DNA of 64,000 nt from Nitrospirota bacterium (GTDB lineage: Bacteria > Nitrospirota > Thermodesulfovibrionia > Thermodesulfovibrionales > JdFR-88). This document shows, in pieces, positions 54,018 to 63,016 of the stretch. The position numbers and the translations under genes were made by a program. How positions within the stretch are numbered: position 1 is the first letter of the stretch; every line of letters begins with the position of its first letter. The stretch is from assembly GCA_021840255.1 (NCBI GenBank), contig JAKBYX010000003.1:62001-126000 (forward strand), read 5' to 3'. Under the pieces are notes generated by a model that was not told the DNA's origin, did not search any database, and saw only the letters and a program-made list of their open reading frames with translations.

Positions 54018-56411
54018 ATGACGAGGTGGCATCAAGTGAGAAGAGTATTTGAATTTTTCGGGAATATAGAAAAAGCAATGTTGCGCTATGCCGGGGAGCC
54101 TCTGGCCCGGACAGTCCTAAAAAGGCAGTACCGGCTTAAGTCCTTTGTCTGCGTGTCCACCCTCGCCGTTTCCTTTCTCAGCTTCAATTTGGCCCTGGTG
54201 ATCGCTTTTTTCATTTATGCGCGCGAAGCAGCTCCCCGTCCGGCCTATCAAGGGAGGGCAAATATGACGGTCCCTGAATACATGGCGAATGAAACCGGGC
54301 GCGGGCCGGGAACAGGCCACATGCGGAGCGTTGAGCTCTCAATTGCCCGCATAAAAAGAAAATTTACATTCTTTTTCCTGGTCCTGTCCCCAATACCGTT
54401 TATCATGGCCGGCGTCATCTCGACCGTGCTGAAGGCGAAGATCAACTGTTCAACAAAACTGTTCCTTGAAAAAATACGCGCTGTAAGCAGCGTCGGAGAC
54501 CTGACAAAGCTCGAAATGGACCGTTCCGGCCAATGCATAGGGTTTGTTGAGTTCAACAGCATACTGACGGAGCTGGGCTGCTTCGCGGGGCGCATCAGGG
54601 ATGTTGCGGTAGACAGAAAGACTCTCGAATTCGAGCTCCAGGTGCTGGAGAAATTCGTCATCACCTCAGAAGTGGTCAGGGACTGGAAGGAACACGTCCA
54701 TCGCCTGCTGTGCGAGATCAACACGGTAATCGACGCATGCGTGCTCTTTTCCGTTTTTCAGGTCAACAATGAGCTGTACGATCTCGATATCTTCTGGGCC
54801 GGCGCGCCGTCTGACAGGACAAGGCAGGCCGTTGAAAAGGCCGTCCGCCGGGAGGTCTCCGGTATAAGCGAGGGCATGGGCAACTCTCCCGCTCTCAAGA
54901 TCAACCATAACATAATGTCCGAATTCCCCGCTCCGGCGGACATAAATGAAGAGGACATTGTGCTGAAGACCAAAGCCCTGCTGGTCCAGAACCCCACTAT
55001 CCAGGGAGTGGCCGGAATAGGCATACATCCGTCACTGGCGGGGGACCCCGTCCGCTCGCTTGCCATCGACGGCATATTGACCACCCTCTTGAATGTTGTG
55101 GGCTCCATTAAGGCCATCTCTAAATACACCATGGACCTTGCATATTACGCGACAAGGGACCCCCTGACCAATCTTTATAACCAGAGGCTGTTCTGGGAAT
55201 TGCTGGGGTATGAGATAGGCAGGGCGGACCGCTACGGGTACAAGTTTGCGGTGCTCGTAATAGACCTGGACAATTTCAAGAACATCAACGACTCGCACGG
55301 GCATATCGCCGGTGACCGTTTCCTTACGGAGATCGCCGCCGCGATGCAAAATACCCTGAGGACCGGCGATATCCTCTCCAGGTATGGGGGCGACGAATTT
55401 GCCGTCATTCTTCAGGACGCCGATGAGGCGCAGGCTTTTTTTGTCGCTAACAGGCTCAGGGAGAATATCAGCGCAGTATCTTTTTCCACGATTGACGGGG
55501 TAACGGTGAAGGCCACTGCCTCCATCGGTTTTTCCGTTTATCCCATTCATGCCACAACGGCAAAGGACCTTTTCCTGTTTGCCGACAACATGATGTACAA
55601 AGCTAAAAGCGGGGGGAAGAACACGATCATCATCCCAACCGAAGAGGACATAGTCGAGGTATTCAGGGCGGCAGGGGAAATGTCCGCGATCGTCACAAAG
55701 GCGCTCGAAGAAAAAAGGGTCATCCCCTACTTTCAGCCGATCGTCAACATGGAGACGGGCAGGGTCGAATGCCATGAGGTCCTCTGCAGGCTCCAGACGG
55801 ACAAGGGCATTCTGGCGGCGGGGGAGTTCATAGAGATCGCCGAGAAGCTGGCGGTGATAAGCAAGCTGGACCAAATAGTCATGGAAAAGGCCTTCCTGAA
55901 GGTGCGGGAAGAGGGTTATGACGGACTCCTGTTCGTCAATCTGTCGCCCAAGTCCCTGATCCTCAGGGAATTCATTCCGGGCGTGCTGAAGCTGGCCAAA
56001 AATTACGGCATGGACCACCGCAGGATAGTATTTGAGATCACAGAAAGGGACACGGTCAAGAACATCTCTCTTCTGGAGAAGTTCGTGCGGGACCTGAAGG
56101 CCGAGGGTTTTAATTTTGCGATAGACGACTTCGGCTCCGGTTTTTCATCATTCCAGTATATCAAGCGGTTCCCGATAGACTTTGTGAAGATCGAAGGGGA
56201 ATTCATAAAGAACATGATCTCCGACGCAAGGGACATGGCGCTGGTGAAGGCAATGGTGGCGCTATGCAGGGAATTCGGCATCAAGACGGTCGCCGAATAC
56301 GTTGAGGATGAAGATATCATGAGGGCCGTAAGACAGGCCGGAATAGTTTATGACCAGGGCTACTATGTGGGCAGACCCGCCAGGGATTTTTACAGCGGGC
56401 AGGACCGTTGA
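54018..56411 (+). CDS. membrane GGDEF-EAL protein (c-di-GMP turnover)
   Basis: A 797-residue protein. Two membrane helices (about 43-66 and 118-138) flank a short periplasmic loop, followed by a HAMP-like/GAF-like region (140-370), a GGDEF domain (RYGGDEFAVIL, intact active site) and an EAL domain with EVLCR in place of EAL, NLSPKSL, DDFGSGFSSF and TVAEYVED. Key metal and catalytic residues of both domains are kept, so it could make and break c-di-GMP. The start is uncertain: ATG 54018 or TTG 54009, no strong ribosome site. Followed by a perfect hairpin at 56472-56510. Confidence 0.9.
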   Translation: MTRWHQVRRVFEFFGNIEKAMLRYAGEPLARTVLKRQYRLKSFVCVSTLAVSFLSFNLALVIAFFIYAREAAPRPAYQGRANMTVPEYMANETGRGPGTGHMRSVELSIARIKRKFTFFFLVLSPIPFIMAGVISTVLKAKINCSTKLFLEKIRAVSSVGDLTKLEMDRSGQCIGFVEFNSILTELGCFAGRIRDVAVDRKTLEFELQVLEKFVITSEVVRDWKEHVHRLLCEINTVIDACVLFSVFQVNNELYDLDIFWAGAPSDRTRQAVEKAVRREVSGISEGMGNSPALKINHNIMSEFPAPADINEEDIVLKTKALLVQNPTIQGVAGIGIHPSLAGDPVRSLAIDGILTTLLNVVGSIKAISKYTMDLAYYATRDPLTNLYNQRLFWELLGYEIGRADRYGYKFAVLVIDLDNFKNINDSHGHIAGDRFLTEIAAAMQNTLRTGDILSRYGGDEFAVILQDADEAQAFFVANRLRENISAVSFSTIDGVTVKATASIGFSVYPIHATTAKDLFLFADNMMYKAKSGGKNTIIIPTEEDIVEVFRAAGEMSAIVTKALEEKRVIPYFQPIVNMETGRVECHEVLCRLQTDKGILAAGEFIEIAEKLAVISKLDQIVMEKAFLKVREEGYDGLLFVNLSPKSLILREFIPGVLKLAKNYGMDHRRIVFEITERDTVKNISLLEKFVRDLKAEGFNFAIDDFGSGFSSFQYIKRFPIDFVKIEGEFIKNMISDARDMALVKAMVALCREFGIKTVAEYVEDEDIMRAVRQAGIVYDQGYYVGRPARDFYSGQDR

Positions 56412-56471
56412 ACGCATTATATGTTCGCTCATTGGGCCGTCCCTGCGTTCAGATAAAACGTATGAATACAG

Positions 56472-56510
56472 CAGCATGCAGTGCCTTGGGGAGCAAGGCA
56501 CTGCATGCTG
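56472..56510. terminator. perfect 17-bp inverted repeat after the GGDEF-EAL gene
   Basis: CAGCATGCAGTGCCTTG and its exact reverse complement, with a 5-nt loop GGGAG. It is placed as a terminator but lacks a T run. Confidence 0.55.
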
Positions 56511-56566
56511 AATGACTTTCAAAATGGGAAAATTAGAGGCTAACCCAAATTTCAGGAGAGGGAGAT

Positions 56567-56977
56567 ATGTATTGGGAAAAGACTGAAACGTTCATGAGCG
56601 ACAAGGCGCTAGGGGAGCTGATCAGACAGACGAGGAAATCATGCGGGCTTTCCCAGATGCAGCTTGCGGACAGGATCGGGATTTCATACCAGCAGGTGCA
56701 AAAATATGAAAGAGGTATAAACAGGCTCACCCTTTCCAGGATCGAGCAGATAGCCGAAGCATTGGGAATGCCTTCAAGTTTTTTTCTGGATGAGGAAGAC
56801 CCTCGCAAGGGGGGCGAGCCGAATGCCTTACAGGCCATTTTTAATGAGGAGGCAAGGCTTCTTATGCTTTACAGGGGGCTCCGCAGCAAAAAACTGAAAC
56901 GTGGTTTTCTGGGCATGATCGAGGACTTCGTGAAAATGTTGCCGCGGGAAAAGGACGAGCCCCAAGAGCAAATTTAA
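56567..56977 (+). CDS. XRE-family regulator
   Basis: A 136-residue protein with one Cro/CI helix-turn-helix (LIRQTRKSCGLSQMQLADRI, GISYQQVQKYERGINRLT) and a C-terminal helical tail. Very like the small XRE regulators that control a few target genes; none is evident beside it. GGAGAGGGAG precedes the ATG. Confidence 0.88.
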   Translation: MYWEKTETFMSDKALGELIRQTRKSCGLSQMQLADRIGISYQQVQKYERGINRLTLSRIEQIAEALGMPSSFFLDEEDPRKGGEPNALQAIFNEEARLLMLYRGLRSKKLKRGFLGMIEDFVKMLPREKDEPQEQI

Positions 56978-57119
56978 ATGTGCGGGGAGGGACAGTAAAT
57001 GGAGTTTTTTGAGGCAGAGAGGGCGATGCCAGATGCAAAAACGCATATGTGAGGGAATTATTGCAGATCATAAAACAATGGCCCAAAGACAAAAGGGCCG
57101 CAAATTTTTGAGCCGCCGG

Positions 57120-57752
57120 CTACAAAATCCGTATGCCGAATTTATTAAGCGTCATTATAAGGGCGCTTAAGGGCAGGCCCACCACGTTAAAAAAATCCCC
57201 CTCGATCTTTCTGACAAGGGCGGCTCCAAGCCCCTGTATGGCGTATGCCCCGGCCTTGCCAATGGGCTCGCCGGTCTTTACATAAGATTCTATCTCCTCT
57301 TTGTGAAGCCGTCTGAAATAGACCTTTGTCTCTGAGGAGCCGGATATCCGTTTCCCGCTTGAAGAGTCTATCACCGTGTAGCCCGTGACAACAAGATGCG
57401 CTCGTCCGCTTAAAGCCCTGAGCATCGCGCTGGCCTCCGCCTGATCTTGCGCCTTTCCCAGATACCGGCCGTTAATGCTTATAAAGGTGTCCGCCGCGAT
57501 CACTAGCGCGTTTCCCCCTTTTTTCTTTTTCTTTTTCTTTTCTTTTTCTCTCGCCGCGACCGCCTCCGCTTTCTGCCTGGATAGAAGCCTGGCCAGCCTC
57601 CGGGGCGGCACGCATTCGCTCATCACCTCCTCAACCCCGCTTTCCTCTACTGTAAACTGAAGCCCCGTCAGGCCCAGTATATCCCTTCTTCTTTCCGATG
57701 CGGATGCAAGTATTATTTTTGTTTTTATATTTTTATTTTGATTGTTACGCAT
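57120..57752 (-). CDS. Maf-like nucleotide pyrophosphatase with Lys-rich insertion
   Basis: A 210-residue Maf/YhdE-type protein that hydrolyses non-canonical or excess NTPs (dTTP/UTP type in relatives). Motifs: ILASASERRRDIL at the N-terminus, ADTFISINGRYLGKAQD and GKAGAYAIQGLGAALV. A Lys-rich insertion (EKEKKKKKKKGG) lies before ALVIAADTF and is encoded by a (CTTTTT)-type microsatellite, unusual for the family. The ATG at 57752 overlaps the end of the preceding flavoprotein gene by 8 bp; the frame is open 18 codons further. Probably co-transcribed with that gene. Confidence 0.88.
   Translation of the reverse strand: MRNNQNKNIKTKIILASASERRRDILGLTGLQFTVEESGVEEVMSECVPPRRLARLLSRQKAEAVAAREKEKKKKKKKGGNALVIAADTFISINGRYLGKAQDQAEASAMLRALSGRAHLVVTGYTVIDSSSGKRISGSSETKVYFRRLHKEEIESYVKTGEPIGKAGAYAIQGLGAALVRKIEGDFFNVVGLPLSALIMTLNKFGIRIL
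57519..57550. repeat. CTTTTT microsatellite inside the maf-like gene
   Basis: About five units of CTTTTT (one shortened) encode the Lys-rich insertion. Length changes by one base would shift the frame, so this is a potential on/off switch. Confidence 0.6.
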
Positions 57753-58944
57753 ATCTGCCCGCCGCGCACCCCGACGCCCAGGCCCAGTGGAGGTTATAAC
57801 CCCCAAGCTGCCCCGTTACGTCCATCACCTCTCCGGCAAAAAAAAGCCCCGGCACCTTCCCGCACTCCATGGTCCTTGAGGAAAGTTCCCTGGTGTCCAC
57901 TCCGCCTGCCGTCACCTCCGCCGTCCTGTATCCCTCCGTACCGGCCGGCCGGAAGGTCCAGTTATGAAGGGCTTCCGCCGCGCTCTCAAGCTCCCGCTGC
58001 GAATGAAGGCGCAGCGGTTTTTTTGAGGACGAAGAAAGAAAGCTGCCGCACCACTTAAGGGCCATACGCCGGGGCAGGAAGCCTGAAAGATAGTTCTGCA
58101 TCTCCACGGACCTGCCTCTGTCTTTCATGAACATCCCTTTAATATCGGCATCGGGCAGAAGGTCTATCGAGAGTTCTTCCCCGGGGGCCCAGTACAAAGA
58201 GGCCTGCAGGGCCGCAGGGCCGCTCAGACCCCTGTGGGTGAAAAGGATGTCCCCCGTGAAAGTTCTTTTGCTTTTATTTTTTCCCCCGCCGCAGGATATT
58301 TCTGCCTGCAGCGACAGGCCGCACAGGCCGCTGAACCTATGCGCTTCCTCCGGGGCGAATGTAAATGGAACAAGGGCCGGACGTAGCGGTGTGATCCTCA
58401 GCCCGAACCTGGACGCTATCCTGTAGCCCAGGTCCGTGGCCCCAAGCTCCGGATACGAGAGCCCTCCGGTTGCCACCACCAAAGATTCCGAATCGAAACA
58501 GACCTTTTTATTCGTGTCCACGTTGAACCGGGCTGCCTTTTTACCGAAGCCCTTTATGTTTATGCCGGTAATTACGGCCGCGCCGTTTTCTCTGCACTTG
58601 CCAAGCAGCAGCTCCAGCAGCGCCCTGGAACTGCCTTTCAGAAAGAGTTGGCCGTTTTCCTTTTGGGCAAACGGCACACCCCGGCTTTCAAGGAACCCGA
58701 TGATATCGCCGGGAGTGAAACCAGCCAGCGCGGACCTGGTGAAATCGGGATTTTCCGAGAGGTAATTGTCCGCCCCCAGCTCAAGATTTGTGAAATTGGA
58801 GCGGCCCCCTCCGGAGGCAAGCACCTTTCTGCCCGGCTTCCCGTGCTCCAGCACGATAACGGACCGGCCGCGCCTGGCGGCCTCGATCGCGCACATCAGT
58901 CCCGCGGCGCCTGCCCCTATGACGATGACATCGCATTTCATCAT
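57745..58944 (-). CDS. BaiN/HI0933-like FAD-binding protein
   Basis: A 399-residue flavoprotein. N-terminal FAD motif VIVIGAGAAGLMCAIEAARRG, then GRKVLASGGGRSNFTN, VVATGGLSYPELGATDLGY and the C-terminal FAD-contacting segment GVDTRELSSRTME and VMDVTGQLGGYNLHWAW. Relatives (YhiN, HI0933, BaiN) are NAD(P)-flavin oxidoreductases, but substrates are largely undefined. It overlaps the maf-like gene by 8 bp. Confidence 0.9.
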   Translation of the reverse strand: MMKCDVIVIGAGAAGLMCAIEAARRGRSVIVLEHGKPGRKVLASGGGRSNFTNLELGADNYLSENPDFTRSALAGFTPGDIIGFLESRGVPFAQKENGQLFLKGSSRALLELLLGKCRENGAAVITGINIKGFGKKAARFNVDTNKKVCFDSESLVVATGGLSYPELGATDLGYRIASRFGLRITPLRPALVPFTFAPEEAHRFSGLCGLSLQAEISCGGGKNKSKRTFTGDILFTHRGLSGPAALQASLYWAPGEELSIDLLPDADIKGMFMKDRGRSVEMQNYLSGFLPRRMALKWCGSFLSSSSKKPLRLHSQRELESAAEALHNWTFRPAGTEGYRTAEVTAGGVDTRELSSRTMECGKVPGLFFAGEVMDVTGQLGGYNLHWAWASGCAAGRYA

Positions 58945-59163
58945 ATTTATATTAAAACAAAGGCGGTTATTTCTCCCGCGGGACAGCCGGCGTGTCGCAG
59001 ACGGTCATTTTTGACGCAGTTACTGTTAGAGTGAAAGCGAATGAGCCTCGTCTGGCGGTATTTATCAAACTGGCCCGTATCCCTCTTTTATTTCAGTTGT
59101 AAAAAGATTTTTTCCTGATAGACTTTTTTTATTCAAAATCGGATCGTCAGGAGGTAGTCAAGA

Positions 59164-59601
59164 ATGCCGGTACGCAAATCAGAAGCCATATGGGATGGAA
59201 ACCTTAAAAACGGCAAAGGAATGATGAAGCTTGGAAGCGGCTTGTTCGAAGGCCCTTATTCGTTCTCGTCCCGCTTCGAGCAGGGACAGGGCACAAATCC
59301 TGAAGAGCTCATCGCCGCGGCGCACGCGGGCTGTTTTTCCATGGCCCTTTCCATGCTCCTTGAGCAGGCAGGGTTTAAGCCGGAGCACATCAGGACCACG
59401 GCGAATGTGCATGTCGAAAAAAGCGGAGACGGTTTCAAGATCACAAAGAGCGAGCTTGACTGCGAGGCGCAGGTGCCGGGCATTGATGAAAGCAAATTCC
59501 AGCAGCAGGCGGAGGCGGCCAAAAAGAACTGCCCCGTCTCCCAGGCCTTGGCCGGGGTGCAGATAACATTAAAAACGAGACTGGCCGCACTGAAGTCCTG
59601 A
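59164..59601 (+). CDS. OsmC-family peroxiredoxin
   Basis: A 145-residue OsmC/Ohr protein. The two redox Cys are in AHAGCFSMALS (about residue 57) and KNCPVSQAL (about 122), with TNPEELIAAAHAG preceding. It reduces organic hydroperoxides. GGAGG lies 9 nt before the ATG. A strong bidirectional terminator follows directly. Confidence 0.95.
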   Translation: MPVRKSEAIWDGNLKNGKGMMKLGSGLFEGPYSFSSRFEQGQGTNPEELIAAAHAGCFSMALSMLLEQAGFKPEHIRTTANVHVEKSGDGFKITKSELDCEAQVPGIDESKFQQQAEAAKKNCPVSQALAGVQITLKTRLAALKS

Positions 59602-59605
59602 TTGC

Positions 59606-59663
59606 TTTTCCTCCGGCCCTCACCTTTTCGGCCCTGTCTGAAAAGGTGAGGGCCGGAGGAAAA
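59606..59663. terminator. bidirectional terminator between osmC and an OMP gene
   Basis: A 23-bp inverted repeat, TTTTCCTCCGGCCCTCACC plus TTTT on the left and its reverse complement at 59641-59663, with a 12-nt loop. The A and T ends suit both strands. Confidence 0.85.
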
Positions 59664-59692
59664 ATGCCCCGTTCTTTGCAAAAAAAAGCCCG

Positions 59693-61084
59693 CTAGAGGT
59701 TGCCCGACAGCTGTATCAAAAGCTCGTGTCCGCCGTAGGAGCCTTTCCTGACGACCGAAAAGTTATAGTTATAGGCGATCTGCAGGCGTGTGTTAAAGAA
59801 AAAACCGGTCGTGATCCGCGTCCCAACGGAAGACATGACATCATTTTTTGTTACCGGTCCGCCTCCGGTGTTTTGGTTTCTCAGGCGGTCCAGCCAGCCG
59901 GCTGCGGCATCAAGGCCCAGATATGTGAAAAAGACGGGCTCAAAGCGGTACTCGCCAGTGAAAATGATGTAATGGTGCGGGAAGAACTCCCAGATAGACG
60001 CCCCTGGCAGAACCGGTATCCAGGTGGAACCGTATTCCTCTCCCAGCGGGTCCGGTCCGCCGCCCACGCGCGGCGCGGAAAACCGGTCCAGGTGATAGCC
60101 CACGCCCCCGTTCAAGGAGGCTATAAGCCGCTGGCGGCTGCTGCCGGTTGCCCATGGCACATCGCCTGCCTTTAGGAAATATCCGGCAAAAGAAAGATAA
60201 TTCCGTCCGTGAGCGGCCTTCTCCGCGCCATCTGTTCCCCAGTCCCGCCAGTCCGTGCGGTGCCCGTAAACAAGGTCGGCGCCCGCGGCGTACCCATCGT
60301 GCGCAAGCTTAAGGATGTTCCGTTTTAATGCATCCAGGCGCACCTGCAAATGGGCGCGGAGTTCCAGGGTGTTTTCGGGCACCGAGAATGCTCCCGCCGT
60401 GTCCGGGCCCCTGTCAAAAAAAAGAAAGCCCGGCTCGAACATGAGGCCGGCGGCGAACATGTTGTCCTGATTGCCGGGGCGCACCTGGCGGCGGTAGCCC
60501 ACGCCAAGCCCGGCGCGCGCATACCCCCAAAGGAGCTCTTCGGATTTGAGGGCGCGGCCGTCAACCAACTCAGCCCTGGCCAAGGGCAGGGTGAAGTTGT
60601 TGAAGGTCAGGACCGCCTCAAAGCCCCCAGGGGGAAGCGGTTTTTTCGAAGTTTCCACCGCCAGCCGCCGGGCCCAGAATATGTCGTCATAAACCCCGGA
60701 GACCTCAGCGCGCAGCAGGTGCGCGCTGTCCGGATGCCGCCAGAAGTAAAGGCTGCCCACGGGCAGGAGTTCGGAGTCCTGCGGGGGCGGCTCCGCCAGA
60801 TCGATCCCCAGGTCCCAGGAGGAGATGGAGCGCGTGTTGAACGGGGCCACCGTCACCTCACGGCCAAAGACGTTTCCCCTGAACCCCTGCCCGAAAAGCG
60901 GCGTTTGATAGCGCCCGCCATCGGTTTGGAGTGTCTCATCGTTAACGCCCCGAGCGCCGCCTGCCCATGCGGTGTTAACGGCTATTGAAAATAATAACGC
61001 GAAGGCCAAAAGGCAAAACAATATCCGGCCCAATATCCGGCCAAACCTCTGACATCCGGGCGGGCTGTTTGAATTTTTCAGCAA
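59693..61084 (-). CDS. outer-membrane beta-barrel protein, unknown function
   Basis: A 463-residue exported protein: signal peptide RILFCLLAFALLFSIAVNTAWAGG (AWA-GG cleavage) and alternating aromatic/hydrophobic strands ending with YNYNFSVVRKG and a terminal hydrophobic strand (HELLIQLSGNL), typical of outer-membrane barrels. Function unknown. The start is a TTG at 61084; no good ribosome site is visible, and a start further in (for example at the Met-free signal region) cannot be excluded. It may be a porin or an uptake channel. Confidence 0.7.
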   Translation of the reverse strand: MLKNSNSPPGCQRFGRILGRILFCLLAFALLFSIAVNTAWAGGARGVNDETLQTDGGRYQTPLFGQGFRGNVFGREVTVAPFNTRSISSWDLGIDLAEPPPQDSELLPVGSLYFWRHPDSAHLLRAEVSGVYDDIFWARRLAVETSKKPLPPGGFEAVLTFNNFTLPLARAELVDGRALKSEELLWGYARAGLGVGYRRQVRPGNQDNMFAAGLMFEPGFLFFDRGPDTAGAFSVPENTLELRAHLQVRLDALKRNILKLAHDGYAAGADLVYGHRTDWRDWGTDGAEKAAHGRNYLSFAGYFLKAGDVPWATGSSRQRLIASLNGGVGYHLDRFSAPRVGGGPDPLGEEYGSTWIPVLPGASIWEFFPHHYIIFTGEYRFEPVFFTYLGLDAAAGWLDRLRNQNTGGGPVTKNDVMSSVGTRITTGFFFNTRLQIAYNYNFSVVRKGSYGGHELLIQLSGNL

Positions 61085-61134
61085 GATCTTTTGGATGTCT
61101 TCATATTAATAAATCTTTGTTAATAAATTTTCCA

Positions 61135-62139
61135 TTAATAAACCTTCGCCTCCTCAGGCGTCCTTGATGAAGGGGCCATGAATTCCGGCCCTTCGGGCGA
61201 GGGTATGTTCCTCTGGATGATATCGTCTATCGCTTTTTTTGCGTTTTCATCCAGGCTCCAACCCATGGTGCCTTCCACCAGTTCCAGTTGCCTGGGGTTT
61301 CGCACGCCCCAGAGGGCCACGTCTGCCCCCTGGTCCAGCACCCAGCGCACGGCCAGCTCCAGCACGCTTTTCTGATACCGCGTCCTGGCCAGCTGGGCAA
61401 GCTCATCCACCGCCTTCAGATACCGGCCGAAAAGCGGCTGCTGGAATTTGGGGTCTTTGTTCCTAAGGTCGTCGCCAACAAAAACGGCGTCCGGCCTCAT
61501 CTTCCCTGAAAGCAGGCCGCGGCACAGGGCCCCGTAAGCGAGCACGGCGATCCCGTTTTTTTTGCAATAGGGGAGGACATCTTTTTCTATCCCGCGCTCG
61601 AATATGTTGTAAGGGGGCTGGCATGTGTGCAGCGGGGCCTCTTTCCGGAACCTCTCCATCTGCTCCACATTGAAATTGCTGACCCCGATGGCCCTTATCT
61701 TGCCCTGCTCAAGGAGGCTGTTCATCGCCCCAGCGGTTTCCTCCACCGGGACAAGCGGGTCTGGCCAGTGCACATGGTAGATGTCCACGTAATTGGTCTT
61801 GAGCCTCCGCAGCGAATCCGATAGCTCCTGAATGATCCTGCCGCTTGAGGCGTTGCGGAAGGTGCTGCCGTTCCTCCATTGGATGCCTGCCTTGGTGGAT
61901 ATATATACGTTCTCACGTCCTGCGGCCGCAATGGCCTTCCCCACGATCTCCTCCGAAAGGCCGAAACCGTAAACGGGGGCCGTGTCTACGATGTTTAAGC
62001 CTTTTTTCAGGCCGGCCTGGATGGCCGCTATCGACTCGCTCTCGTCAGAACCTCCCCACATCCATCCGCCTATTGCCCATGTGCCGATGCAAACGCGCGT
62101 GGCCTTTATGCCGGTGTCCCCAATAAGTGCGAATTCCAT
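61135..62139 (-). CDS. aldo/keto reductase
   Basis: A 334-residue AKR TIM-barrel enzyme that reduces aldehydes or ketones with NADPH. Catalytic tetrad visible as Asp and Tyr in DTAPVYGFG, Lys in ISTKAGIQW and His in YHVHWPD. The C-terminus with EGTMGWSLDENAKK contacts the cofactor. AAGGAG lies 10 nt before the ATG. It starts 22 bp after msrA, so both are probably one stress-defence operon. Confidence 0.92.
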   Translation of the reverse strand: MEFALIGDTGIKATRVCIGTWAIGGWMWGGSDESESIAAIQAGLKKGLNIVDTAPVYGFGLSEEIVGKAIAAAGRENVYISTKAGIQWRNGSTFRNASSGRIIQELSDSLRRLKTNYVDIYHVHWPDPLVPVEETAGAMNSLLEQGKIRAIGVSNFNVEQMERFRKEAPLHTCQPPYNIFERGIEKDVLPYCKKNGIAVLAYGALCRGLLSGKMRPDAVFVGDDLRNKDPKFQQPLFGRYLKAVDELAQLARTRYQKSVLELAVRWVLDQGADVALWGVRNPRQLELVEGTMGWSLDENAKKAIDDIIQRNIPSPEGPEFMAPSSRTPEEAKVY

Positions 62140-62161
62140 TTTTTATTTTCTCCTTCCATTC

Positions 62162-62773
62162 TTATTTGGCCCCCGCCTTATCTCCCCAAAGCTCTCTAAG
62201 GCGCTCGTCGCGTCCGCACTGGGCGCGGTAGGCGTCATAAAGGGCCGGGTTTTTTCTGTAATACTGCTGGTGATAATCTTCGGCGGGGTAAAACCTGCCC
62301 GCGGGAACGATGCCGGTGGCAACCGGCCCCCTGAGATTCCCCGTCTTTTGCAGCCGGTCCCTTGACTCCATAGCCAGACGGCGCTGCTGATCATCAAAAT
62401 AAAAAACCGCCGTCCTGTACTGGTTCCCTACATCGCAGAACTGCCGGTCCGTGGTGGTAGGGTCTATGTTGCGCCAGAAGACGTCAAGGAGCTTTTCGTA
62501 ATCCACCTGCCTTGGGTCGTAGACCACAAGGACCGCCTCTGCATGGCCGGTCTGCCCGGAGGCGACATCCTCGTAAGTGGGGTTTTCCATGTGTCCCCCA
62601 GTGTAGCCAGGCGTGACGGAGAGCACGCCCTGGACCTGATCGAAAGCGTGCTCCATGCACCAGAAACACCCGCCGGCAAAGGCCGCCTTGCGGAGGACTC
62701 GATTCTCATTTTGACCGGAACTGCTCTCGTTCTGTCCGATTTCATTCCCGGACCTGTTTTCCGCTTCTGGCAT
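62162..62773 (-). CDS. msrA: peptide methionine sulfoxide reductase MsrA
   Basis: A 203-residue MsrA. The catalytic Cys is in GGCFWCMEH, then GYTGGH, HAEAVLVVYDP, and YHQQYYRKNP near the C-terminus. It repairs oxidised Met-S-sulfoxide in proteins. The start at 62773 follows AAGGAGG at 9 nt; 11 upstream codons are open. The N-terminal about 24 residues are polar and could be a poor signal. It precedes the aldo/keto reductase. Confidence 0.95.
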   Translation of the reverse strand: MPEAENRSGNEIGQNESSSGQNENRVLRKAAFAGGCFWCMEHAFDQVQGVLSVTPGYTGGHMENPTYEDVASGQTGHAEAVLVVYDPRQVDYEKLLDVFWRNIDPTTTDRQFCDVGNQYRTAVFYFDDQQRRLAMESRDRLQKTGNLRGPVATGIVPAGRFYPAEDYHQQYYRKNPALYDAYRAQCGRDERLRELWGDKAGAK

Positions 62774-63016
62774 ATGGGTGGGCCTCCTTCCTGCAACGGC
62801 CCCCACGGGTTTTTGTTTTGTTTTTGTATTGTATTTTTATTTTTATTTTTTCTTCCAGGCGGTGTGTGCGCCTAATCAAATTGCAACAGATAAGCGCCTT
62901 CATGTCAATGCTTGTGATATAATTTTGCTGTTTTTTGTTGTTCGCATGGGTCAAAAGCAAAACAAAAACAAAAAACAGACGATAATGGAAATGCTGTTGT
63001 TTCAAGGCGGGACAAT

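Noticed and set aside
55032..56018. 328-codon minus-strand frame inside the GGDEF-EAL gene
   Set aside because: Shadow frame; the plus-strand protein has all family motifs.
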